Below the pieces are notes generated by a model that worked only from the letters and a program-made list of their open reading frames with translations, was not told the origin of the DNA and did not search any database. The translations under genes and the position numbers were made by a program. 64,000 nt of DNA from Rhynchopus sp. YZ270_cl-10 (taxonomy: Eukaryota > Euglenozoa > Diplonemea > Diplonemida > Diplonemidae): NCBI GenBank assembly GCA_964035575.1, contig OZ037890.1, positions 186,001 to 250,000 on the forward strand, given 5' to 3'. This document shows, piece by piece, positions 51,028 to 60,759 of this stretch (position 1 is its first letter; each line of letters opens with the position of its first letter).

Positions 51028-52923
51028 TTAGATCTTCTCGTGAGACTCCAGCGTAAGCTGCCACATCTCACTTGTCTTCCGAGTAGGCGTCTGCCCACCC
51101 CATACTATCAGGGTGATGGTCCTTACTAGGTGCGGCACTGAGCCCTTAGATACTAGAAGGCCTATGTACCCTGTGGTTGCTTTCAGGTCTTGCTTTTCTT
51201 GGGCGAGGATGGCGCGCAGGGTGGGGGCGGAGTCGCGGCCCAGGGGATAACAGTGCTGTGAGGGGGTGATGGTGCGGCAGTCCTTCAGCATCGTTGTGTG
51301 GTCGATACCCATAATCGCCGTCGCACAGTGCCGCCACCTCGGCCCCGGCACAACAGGCTTCGCCTCTTCAACCCGCCCCACCTCCCTCTCTGCCTCCAAC
51401 TCCAGCACACTCCACCTCCCCGTTGACACCTCCAACGCCCATGTAGGCTCACCACACACCTTCCCATCCAGCTTACCCCCATACACCAAGACCATATTAT
51501 GGTATGCGCACGCAGTGTGTCCAGTCAACGACCCCATTTGTGTTTCGGAGACGTGAAATGGACTGGGGAGGTGTTTGGTTTGGGTAAAAGGGTTTGCCTT
51601 TTCTTCGGGGTCTTCGTCGAAGGTGGGGTTGTTGTTGTCACGCTTTCTGCGCCTTCTTTGAGCAAAGGTGGGGCTTTGATTGGTGGCGATGATGTTTTCA
51701 TTTGCATCGTGAAGTTCACGCCAGAGGAGGGAGCGGGCTTCGAGAACCCAGGTGGTGTGTGCGCCGCTGTCAGTGGCGTCGCCGGACGCTCGGCCGGAGG
51801 AGCCACCTACGATCACGATGGAGTCTTTGACAACAACAGCTGCATGCAGCATGCGTGCGGGCGGTGCTGGAAACACAGTGCGCAAAGGAAGCCAGCTTCT
51901 CTGCGCACTCGCCACCCCCCATAGATCGGCCTCCTCCACACCACACACCATCGCAACACTTTGGCTCAGCAGCGCGAAGTCCAACCCCGACACCCGCTCA
52001 CTCACCGTCACCCTCAATGCAACACACTGCGCCCCTGCCACATCCATCGCCACTACATGAACCCCAGTAGGAGACAGTCCACTTCGTCTGAACACCCCGG
52101 CAGGCTTATCCATATCGCTGTATAAGAGGTCACGCAGGTAGTCGGCGTACAGCTCTGGGCTGGGATGCGAGGCGGGGCATTGTATTTTGGCGGTGAGGAG
52201 ACCGTAGGGGTCATGGTCGTAGACGTGGAGGTCGGAGAGAACCTCGTAGTGTGGTGATTCGCCTCCGTGCACGTAGATGCGTGACTCAAAGGATGCGACG
52301 GCGCTTGCCCATCGATGCGAGGGCTTCTCCCCTGCAGGTTCAATCTGGGTCCAAACCTTGGTCCGCACATTGAACAACCAAATATCATTGTAATACCGGG
52401 TCGCACTAATGTTGGCGCCACCAAAGAGAATCATCTCATCCTCATTCACCGCCGCAGTGGAATGGCCGGAACGTGGTTCGGGAAGTGGCATGTCAGAGTC
52501 GGGGACGACAAGGTGCCAGCGTTTGGTCTTGAGACTGTACGTCCATGTGTTGTTGTTGGGCACTTTGTCAACGACACCTCCAAAGAGGACCAGAATGTTG
52601 TGTGCATGGAATGAGACGATAGAGGAGCCTGCCATGGCGGGTGGGCAGTATCGTTGTCCTTCCAGTGGAGCGATGGGGCGTTTGTACATGACGGGTGCCC
52701 AGGTTGCGCGGAGTGAGACGGGTGCTTCTTCAACAATGAAGGCCTTTTCGTCGCCAAGGTCGTCTGAGTCGGTGCTAGCCTCGTAGACCAGCGCGTCGTC
52801 GCTGGCATTGCTGGTGTCATCAGCGGAGCGATTTGGGACAATACATTCTAATGCTGCTGCAGGAGGCGGTGGGCTGCCTGCCACGTCTCCCTTGAAGGAA
52901 ACATGGCGGGTGAGGGTAGTCAT
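51028..52923 (-). CDS. Kelch-repeat protein
   Basis: 631 residues from the ATG at 52923. About six kelch blades are visible, each with a hydrophobic strand, double Gly and a later Trp: VLFGGVVDKVPNNNTWTYS, MILFGGANISATRYYNDIW, IYVHGGE, IVIVGGSSGR, VLVYGGKLDGK and TLIVWGGQTPTRKTSEMW, forming a beta-propeller. The first 95 residues are acidic and likely disordered. A less ordered stretch (about 410-450) interrupts the propeller. There is no BTB, F-box or signal peptide. Kelch propellers bind other proteins; no specific partner can be inferred. The stop lies 149 bases upstream of the surface gene B start, the tightest spacing in the window. The upstream sense strand has ACCTTTTCCCCCTAAAG before the start. 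Confidence 0.85.
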   Translation of the reverse strand: MTTLTRHVSFKGDVAGSPPPPAAALECIVPNRSADDTSNASDDALVYEASTDSDDLGDEKAFIVEEAPVSLRATWAPVMYKRPIAPLEGQRYCPPAMAGSSIVSFHAHNILVLFGGVVDKVPNNNTWTYSLKTKRWHLVVPDSDMPLPEPRSGHSTAAVNEDEMILFGGANISATRYYNDIWLFNVRTKVWTQIEPAGEKPSHRWASAVASFESRIYVHGGESPHYEVLSDLHVYDHDPYGLLTAKIQCPASHPSPELYADYLRDLLYSDMDKPAGVFRRSGLSPTGVHVVAMDVAGAQCVALRVTVSERVSGLDFALLSQSVAMVCGVEEADLWGVASAQRSWLPLRTVFPAPPARMLHAAVVVKDSIVIVGGSSGRASGDATDSGAHTTWVLEARSLLWRELHDANENIIATNQSPTFAQRRRRKRDNNNPTFDEDPEEKANPFTQTKHLPSPFHVSETQMGSLTGHTACAYHNMVLVYGGKLDGKVCGEPTWALEVSTGRWSVLELEAEREVGRVEEAKPVVPGPRWRHCATAIMGIDHTTMLKDCRTITPSQHCYPLGRDSAPTLRAILAQEKQDLKATTGYIGLLVSKGSVPHLVRTITLIVWGGQTPTRKTSEMWQLTLESHEKI

Positions 52924-53168
52924 GGGTGGTTCCTTTTCTTTAGGGGGAAAAGGTCCCTCTTCTTCCTGTTGGGGGGGAGTAATAGGGAAGGGGTTTTTTG
53001 AAATTGTGCTAGAGGAGGGGGGTTTTATTTCGTTTCGTTCGGATGTCTGTGCCAGTTAGGCAAGATCATAAAGTGAGCAGGGAGGTGTGGGTGTGGGTTG
53101 TGGTGGTTGGATATGTGCTCCTCCGTCTGAACCATCACACACAGAATCTCCCCATTTAAAAAGAGTTT

Positions 53169-53204
53169 GGTAAGATGAATCTAAATCTCTGTGCTGTCAT
53201 CTGG
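53169..53204 (+). repeat. Weak CCTCTCGTG-loop hairpin motif
   Basis: TAAGATGAATCTAAATCTCT followed by GTGCTGTCATCT; the lead is conserved, the stem degraded. It lies between the kelch start and the Nudix stop. Confidence 0.35.
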
Positions 53205-53310
53205 ATAAAAAAAAAATCAAGAATTTTGAGAAGCCCCAGCTCAAACCCAACCCCCTCCCACACATAGAATATCAGAGGAAGTATTATTTCCCCCATAAAG
53301 AAAACACATT

Positions 53311-54228
53311 TCAAGCGGCGAGGCTGCCAAGAAGTTCCGCGGGGGTGTCAACAAGCCACTGCACCGCGGCAGCGGATGGGGGTGTGATCTCATCGTCATC
53401 GATCATCCGCTGCAGCTCTGCCTTGTCAGCGCAGGGGACACAGAGGAGGCGCGTACTCTCGAACTTCTCCGCCATCTCTCCTTTGTCGTATATACCCGCA
53501 ACTTCTTTGCTGCTGAGGGCACAACGGATTAAGAATAGGAGGTCAGGCTTGCCTCTGGTTCTGGTATTGCGGGCCACGCCAATGAGCCCGTTGAGGGTGA
53601 GTGAGTCGCGGGGTACCCCCAATTCATCTACAACCTCGTCTACTGGGGATGCGAAGAGCTCGGAAAGGACTGCATCAGAGTGGTTCTGCAGTTTTTTCGT
53701 GATCTCAGCGATGTCAGCGCAGTCCTGTTGTGCTAACGTCATATCCAGAACCTTGCCCGGCTCAGCATGCCCTCCCGGTCCGCAATAAAAATTCGGATAT
53801 TCTGCAACGTGCTCACTTCTGCGGATCAACACAACAAAGCCATCGGAAGTGACTACCAACGATTCAATCCCAAGGGCATGGCTCATGAAGGGGTCGTGGT
53901 CGTTTGAGTCAATCGCAGTGCGCAACGCCTTCTCATCAAGATAGTGCGTGCCCACAAACGATTTGTAGTCCGTCGTTCCTATATGGAGGGCCAGAGAGGA
54001 GTCCTCGGTGGTGACGCCGGCAAGGCGGAATTTTAGTGCATTGAAAAGACGGACCTCGGGGTTGTTCTCCTTGCGGCTTGTCCAGAGTGCGTTGATCTGG
54101 GTCTGCAGGGTGTCAGGGCACCTTGCGTCATGTGTGTTGTCAATCACCAACACTACCTTATCCTTCTCCACAGCCTTGCCATGAGATGACTGCCATATAA
54201 GCTCGAATTCGTTGGATTTGAATGCCAT
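53311..54228 (-). CDS. NUDT22-type Nudix hydrolase
   Basis: 305 residues from the ATG at 54228 (MAFKSNEFELIW); the frame is open upstream but without another ATG. It matches the mammalian NUDT22 pattern along its length, from memory: FNALKFRLAG, IGTTDYKSFVGTHY, ALGIESLVVTSDGFVVLIRRSEHVAEYP, then the split Nudix box GGHAEPGK with an insertion before ELFASPVDEVVDELGVP, then LNGLIGVARNTRTRGKPDL. NUDT22 hydrolyses UDP-glucose and UDP-galactose to UMP and sugar 1-phosphate, and the same activity is likely. The Nudix Glu residues (EVVDE) are present. It is probably cytosolic. Upstream the pyrimidine tract is weak compared with the other genes. Confidence 0.88.
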   Translation of the reverse strand: MAFKSNEFELIWQSSHGKAVEKDKVVLVIDNTHDARCPDTLQTQINALWTSRKENNPEVRLFNALKFRLAGVTTEDSSLALHIGTTDYKSFVGTHYLDEKALRTAIDSNDHDPFMSHALGIESLVVTSDGFVVLIRRSEHVAEYPNFYCGPGGHAEPGKVLDMTLAQQDCADIAEITKKLQNHSDAVLSELFASPVDEVVDELGVPRDSLTLNGLIGVARNTRTRGKPDLLFLIRCALSSKEVAGIYDKGEMAEKFESTRLLCVPCADKAELQRMIDDDEITPPSAAAVQWLVDTPAELLGSLAA

Positions 54229-54390
54229 TTTTTTAGTGCGTTTTTTTTTAAACCCTTTTAGTACACCCAATGGAGACTCACTATACTGTAAACAGCTTTT
54301 GTGTGTTATCTGCTTTTGTGATAAGGGGAATGTGGAGAGGAGAAGATGGTAGAAAAGCGGCCTATCGTGTGTGTACACAGAGAAAGGAGG

Positions 54391-56351
54391 TGAAAGTGAA
54401 GCTATTAATGCAGGCACCTCCCGCTGACCCACGATGCCAGCCTGGATCGTCTTCCGGAAAAGCATAAGATAAATGAAAGTGAAAAGTGAAAGATCTTTCT
54501 ATTTGGAGGTAGAGAGGGGGGCCTCAATTTTGATCTATTGTGATCCGCATTCCGGATGTGATTCTTTTTTGTGATGTTTCTGTGACCAGAGTAGAAAAGT
54601 ACCTCAAGGGGGGATGGATAAAACAAAACAAAAAGAATGCAAGGGAGGAGGGTCGTGTTTGTTTGCGTTGATGAAGTCTTGTGATCCACTATTCTTTTTT
54701 TATGTGCTTGTGTCGACAACCACTTTTCACCTACTGGGTACAAGAGGTCCAAAGGTAGGCTCAAACCCTACTGAGGGTATCCAGAAGGTATAGGGACGCA
54801 GGTTGTGCGTTGATGAAAGTGTTGTGATGTTCCATTGTATTCTTCTTTCAAAAATAAAAAATAAAAATCGGGAAAGAAACAAAAAAGAGAAGGAAAAAAT
54901 GAACCCACGAACCCATTTTTGAAGAAAATAAAAAAAAGGGAAAAAATGTAAAAACAAGAAAAACAAGAAGAAAAAAAAAAAGAGAAGTTGAAAAATGCAA
55001 ACCACCTCACCGTTCATCGGCATTGGTTCTCCGCGGGTTATTGAAAACCCCCCATCCCCTCCAGAGTCACTTCATTGTGAGTACTTCATTTGGCGTGTAC
55101 ACGGTTTTCCACGGAGGAGGTTTGTGGGGCAAGAGAATAGTTTAAAGTGCAAACGTCTCACCGTTGTAAAAATAAAGTCAAGATAGATGCAGGCAACCTC
55201 CGACACGCCCCCACTGTACAGTGCCAACCCCCCTCCCGATGAAAACACAAAAATAAAAGTTGATAAGATGAACCTAAGCCTCTCGTGCTTAGTCAACCTT
55301 GATCACAAAAAAAGGTACCAACCAACAGAACATCTGAAAGATAAAAAAAAACGAACATAAATACACCTTCATGACTTAACCTGCACAGTAGTAATGACAC
55401 AGGGAGGTGGTACACAACCCGCTCGTCGGCCGGCAGCGCACCCCACAGGGTGGATCGACCCCCTTGGAATTTGACTACAGGGTTATGGGACGGAGAGAAG
55501 AAGGGGAACGGGAGGGCAGGGGAGAGACTCTCAAGAACGCTCCTTCCAGGGAGAAGTTTATAAGATGACCCAAAGGCTCTGCTTAGTCACCTGAAGATGT
55601 ATTGATTAAGTTGCGAGAGAGACAAAAAAAAGAATGGAACTAAAAGAAACATGTTGCACAGTCTTTACCACAAAAAAAAATCGTTAAAAACGGAAAAAAT
55701 ATCCGGAGAGGGCCCGTGCAGTACAATACAATACGAAAAGGAAATGGGCTAAACCCTCCCCTCGCCCAATGTTGGAGTATGCCTAGTATTCACGCCTATT
55801 ATTCGGTGTGTTTTTTTTTCTTCTTTTTTTATTTGAAAATTTGTTGGAATAGTGTAGTTGCCACCGATGCAAACTCTACGCTGATCTACTTATCAAAAAT
55901 TTAGGTTGACGGTCGTGAAAACACTTTGCATGCTCCCAAGGATTATCCATACCGGCAGAAGAAAGATTAAAAAACACTACACGCTATGTGCGCGAGTACG
56001 CAACGCTCAGCCCACCTGCGGTGAGCTGCTCAGACTGGTGCAAGTTGAGGGGCAAACCTCTGGGGTTTTTGGTGGTTTTTGCCCAAACGCCTTTGCCGTT
56101 GTTGTGCGTAAAAACGTGGATTGTGTGGTACTGCAATGGGCACGTGTGCACCGAACTGGAGGTCACGTTCGCCTATTATTCACAAAAGAGGCGAGGGGAG
56201 GGGTTTAGAGAGCTGGTTCGCAATGTTAAAAAAGGTTTGTAAGATGAACGTCAGCCTCGCAGTGCTTAGTCACCTAAAAAGGGAGCGGAAAGATGGGGAA
56301 CAAACATTTTTTTTCAAAACAAGAAACAAAGAAAAAGGATGAAACAGCACA
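54391..56351 (+). repeat. Gene-free stretch rich in hairpin motifs
   Basis: GTGCAAACG-group motifs at 54391 (weak), 54980-55025 and 55136-55190; CCTCTCGTG-loop motifs at 55262-55300 (perfect stem CTAAGC/GCTTAG), 55559-55592 and 56237-56275. All in + orientation. No protein frame recognised; C/T- and A-rich runs elsewhere. Confidence 0.5.
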
Positions 56352-56384
56352 ATATACGCACGGTCCGTAAACCCTCCCTCCCCC

Positions 56385-57222
56385 CAGGGGTACCTGTAAC
56401 GTGGGGCCGCGGGCCGGGCCTCTGGGCCGAGAAAAAATCCCTTAAGAAATTACGTGGGAAATGCTCTCGCCGTTATTCTGCTTTTGTATAGCTATTCTTG
56501 GCTGGGGCCGATTTTGTTTTTTGGGGTCAGCGGATCTCAATCTTTCAAATAAAGCCGGTTTTTTAAAAAAATATTTTTCGCCAAGGCGCGAGAGGGATTT
56601 TTGAGTTTTTTACACTGTACTGTACTGTACTGTACTGTACTGTACTGTACTGTACTGTACTGTACTGTACTGTACTGTACTGTACTGTACTGTACTGTAC
56701 TGTACTGTACTGTACTGTACTGTACTGTACTGTACTGTACTGTACTGTACTCCCAATCCCCTGTGTACACACTACTGTGTATACTGTGTATACTGTGTAT
56801 ACTGTGTATACTGTGTATACTGTGTATACTGTGTATACTGTGTATACTGTGTATACTGTGTATACTGTGTATACTGTGTATACTGTGTATACTGTGTATA
56901 CTGTGTATACTGTGTATACTGTGTATACTGTGTATACTGTGTATACTGTGTATACTGTGTATACTGTGTATACTGTGTATACTGCAAAAATTGACCAAAA
57001 ACGAGAACTTGTCCATTTCGTCAAATTGACCCCACCACTGGTCGGACGGATTCCGGAATGCAAATGCCGGCCCGTTTGTGGGCAACAATGACCCAAAAAC
57101 CCGCGCACAAGCTTGCCTTGTGTATACCGTGTATACATACACGTGATTTTCTCCATTTGATAACCAAGGGCCGGGGGCCGGGGGCCGGGCCGTTTTTACC
57201 CCCCTCGTTACAGGTACCCCTG
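56385..57222. mobile_element. hAT-like MITE (838 bp) carrying two microsatellites
   Basis: Perfect terminal inverted repeat CAGGGGTACCTGTAACG and perfect 8-bp duplication CCTCCCCC (56377-56384, 57223-57230). GGGCCGGGCC lies just inside both ends. The interior has a TGTAC array, a TGTGTATAC array, and a module homologous to 42915-42990. No coding capacity. Confidence 0.85.
56614..56985. repeat. Paired microsatellites TGTAC and TGTGTATAC
   Basis: About 27 copies of the 5-bp unit (56614-56751), a short spacer, then about 23 copies of the 9-bp unit (56775-56985). The 9-mer contains TGTATAC, a likely derivative of the pentamer. Confidence 0.9.
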
Positions 57223-57494
57223 CCTCCCCCCCCTCCCTAAAAGCTAACCTTTTTAGACTTATTTGCTAGATATTTTCTACTCAAACTTTTTGATGATTCG
57301 TTTCGTCTTTACACTCAGAAGGTGGTTACTGAGTTCAAAGACGAAAAAAAAAATCATCAAAAAACCCAGCGTAGAACCCATACGAAATCACAGAGATAGG
57401 TAAAAAAAAAAGACACCAGAATTGGGTCTTCCGTTGGTTTCCTAAGCAAACATAAGCTATTATTGAGGTGAGGGTTTACAGACTGTCTCATATA

Positions 57495-60400
57495 GCCCAA
57501 GGCTGGAATTGTGAATAGGGTCAGGACGGCCAGTTATAAGGGAAAGGTGCTCAGTACTTTGAAAGCAAAAAAAAAAAAGACTTGAAAAACAGCCCGCTCG
57601 TTGGTACAATGACCGGCTGTACCGGGGGGGTGGACCCCCAACCATGCAGTCCTACATCCATTTTCGTGGTTTACATCTAGAAAAAAAAACAATGAATTGA
57701 TGATATTCCTTTCGAACACATCCCAACAAATCATTGCTGTATCCTGTGGATACACCTCTGAAGATGTGCCTGCATTCTACATGGTGTAATCGGAACCTGA
57801 ATTCCCCGTACTTCTCCTCCCTAGCTTCTACCACCAGGAGGGAAACGGAAATTCCTCCACCCGAATTACCCTTTGTACTTTTTCCCGTCTGGTTCCGACC
57901 ACACCATGTATTGTCTTTCTTTTCCTTTTTCCTCCCCCCAGTCATCTGCCTCTGCAATTCAGATCCGGCCTTTAGCCTGACATTGGTAAATCCAAAAAGA
58001 AAAAATACTGACTAAATCTGTTTTGAACAAAAAGGGAAAGGGGTGTTGATAGCGTGGGAGGGAAGAAGCAAGTTTTTTTGTAAGATGAACCTCAGCCTCA
58101 TCGGCCCAGTTACCCCTTTTTGAAACAAAGAAAAGTTGAGAGGAGGGAAAATAACGAAAGAGATGAGCCATGCACGCACACATCTAAAAAAAAAATTCTG
58201 AAAACTGCCCACTTAGAGGGTCTCACACGCACATGGAGCACATTACCCGGATGTTGGCACTGACACATAACACGTTTTAGGATTACTTGGAACCTGCGGC
58301 GTTTATGTAGTTTTCAAGCATCCTTTTTTTTTTTTTTCCTTTTTTTCCTTTTTTTGAAAACTTAGTTGTATTAGTGTAGCCACCCTAGAGTGTGCTCCAC
58401 TAACCCTTTAAAAAAAAGTTTTTGAACACCACTGGGCAACGTTCCTCTAGGGAAGGCAGCGCTTTCAAGCACACTATGCAAATATGGGCAGTATTCCACA
58501 CTGCACACCCGTACCTGCAATTCAATTACACACACACAAAGAACCTGATTACTGATAGTTGCTGAACCGACAAACATAAATATGGGCAATAAAATGGAAA
58601 AAAGGCAAACAAAACAAAACGAAACGGAAGTAAAGTGTTAGCTCAAGACGGAGTTAGAAGGGAATTGGTTTGGATTTTTTTTTTTTTTTTTTGCTTTTTG
58701 GCTTTATCCCGACCCCCCCGGATTTAGCGATAAGCCTGCTATTTCCCCTACACCCACACACCCTCACATCCTCCCCGAAAAACCCCTCCTCTTCTTTTAG
58801 TTTCGCGATAAGAAACGTTTATGAGAACTCTGCCTCATTTTTTTTCAACCTTGCAAAATAACCCAAAAGAAGAGAGTGTCCTTGGGAAAGGGGGTGTGCG
58901 GTGGGCCGCAGATAAAACGTTAAAAAAAAAAGGTTTATTAACAAATTGTGCAGTCACCATTGCAACGCTACCCACCAATTTTAAGTGCGTCGCTTTTAGA
59001 CCTTTTTTTGCACGTCTGAAACTAAAGGAAAGGTTTTTTTGACATATAACGAAAGCCTCGTGAGGCTCTGGTCAACTCAAAGAGACAAGGGGGAATAGAG
59101 ATGTGCGTTGGGAAATCAATTTTTAAGACAATCCCTGTAGGGGCATTGCCATATTGGGTGGAGAGAGGGGCACAGCAGAGAATAAGACTCGGGGATCCGG
59201 GACCGGGGACCCGGTTATTCTCAGCTGGACTGGGACCCGGGACCTTGGCCAGGACCGGGTCCCAGGGACCGGAACCCGGCTTATTCTCTGCTGTAGAGGG
59301 GGGAGACGTTGCTCAAAGTGCAGTACCCCCTATATTTATGAAAAAAAGTGAAATTATTGACGGCAACAGCTTACCGTACAATACCAGCCCCCAGATGAAA
59401 TACCGGAGTTTTCTCCCCTTAAAAAAAAAGTGAAGTTGATAGTGCAAAAAACGCTTCTGGGACGCAGGCATTGTGCTCTGTGGTGTCAGCGAACCCCCCC
59501 TGGAGTGTTGCACTGGAGAGTTGCTGACAGGGAAGCTGTAAGCAGGGGAGGGGGAGATGGGTATACCCCATTTTGTGTGTTTCATTTGTGCAGAGTTTTT
59601 ATTCGGTGTTTCGTTAGTTTGTTAGTTTTTTTTTTTGGGGGTACTTCAATTTTCTAACGAGTTTTCGAATACAAAGGGAAAGTATCGAATGTGGGAAACA
59701 CAACTCTTTGGAAGAAAGCTAACAAAGAGAAGTTGAAAGCGCAAACGCCGGCAGACGCATGCACATAGTCGAAAGCAGCAAAAAAACAAAAAGAGAACAA
59801 AATATTGAAAGACGAACCGAAGCCTCACAGTGAGCGAGAAGACCTTAAAGGAAATAGAAAAGTTAGCCATGGTTGTTTTTTTTCCGTTTTCCTTTTTTTC
59901 CTTTTTTTTGATATCCGAAAACGATCAGACACACACACACACGCACACGCTTTCATCGTCACTGTGGGTTCTGTTCAAAAAAATACCACCCAAAAGCCGT
60001 TTTCTACTCTATGAAAACACGGCACAACTCACCTCTACGAGTGTCGCTAAGATGAGACAGTAAGGAAACTCTAGTGTGACCAGTATTATTTTTGTGTCGA
60101 CAAAATCACCTCAGCGCCCACCTAAAGTGGTACCAGGGTACTGTACTCAATATCGGCCGAAGCCTTTTTAATTTAACAGTATCAACAAGCTATACTTGTG
60201 CAAAAGAATTTTCTGCTTATTTCCTTCAATTATCCCCCACACACTACTCCCTAAATTAACCCAAAAAGTTCCCCCACCCATTCAGTTTTCTCACCTCCCT
60301 GCACCGACAATTACCTTACCTAAAAGGTAGGGTCTCTGGTGCCTTTTCTCTGACTATTTTTTTTTTTCCTTATTTTCTTGTTCTGGTGTGGTCAGCAACA

Positions 60401-60759
60401 TAGTGCTCTCAGAGTTCACCACGTCTACAGCTGACTGCACCGTCACTACTGTCCCCAAAAGCCCCCACTAGAATCTATGTATTAACTTTTTTTTTTTTTT
60501 TTGAAAAAAAAACTTTTTCTACCCCCCCTAATTGCGGGGTGAGCCGTTTTGGGCGAGTACTTCGTAACTCCACTCCCCCTGATTCAGGAAAAAAACTCGC
60601 TCAAAACTCGCCTAAATTCGGGTGCACATCCTGGTGCACGTCACCCACCAAACAAAAACTCGCTCAAAAATGAGCGAGTTTTGGGCGAGTAGGCTGGGTT
60701 TTTCTACTCTCCCACACTGCGCCCCCCCTTCGCCCCTCTCTCTCTTTCTCCCTCCCCTC
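57495..60759. repeat. Gene-free stretch with hairpin motifs and a foldback
   Basis: CCTCTCGTG-loop relatives at 58079-58115, 59046-59075 and 59810-59840; a TAAGATGAATG-group copy at 58158-58186; GTGCAAACG-group copies at 59427-59475 and 59725-59767. A GC-rich foldback at 59168-59297 has ends CAGCAGAGAATAAG / CTTATTCTCTGCTG and AGAGGGG on both sides. CTCGCTCAAAACTCGCC inverted repeats lie at 60540-60710. No gene found. Confidence 0.45.

Larger units (their letters stand above)
56357..57489. mobile_element. Foldback MITE split by a nested hAT-like element
   Basis: Left part 56357-56384 (CGCACGGTCCGTAAACCC), right part 57231-57489 ending GGGTTTACAGACTGTCTC. ATATA on both flanks (56352-56356, 57490-57494). 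It shares end design and the central ACTCAGAA...TTACTGAG palindrome with the 15107-15519 copy. Confidence 0.65.

Noticed and set aside
54735-54790. tRNA-like T-arm on the minus strand (GTAGGGTTTGAGCCTAC)
   Set aside because: No matching acceptor, D-arm or anticodon arm could be found upstream at the required distance.
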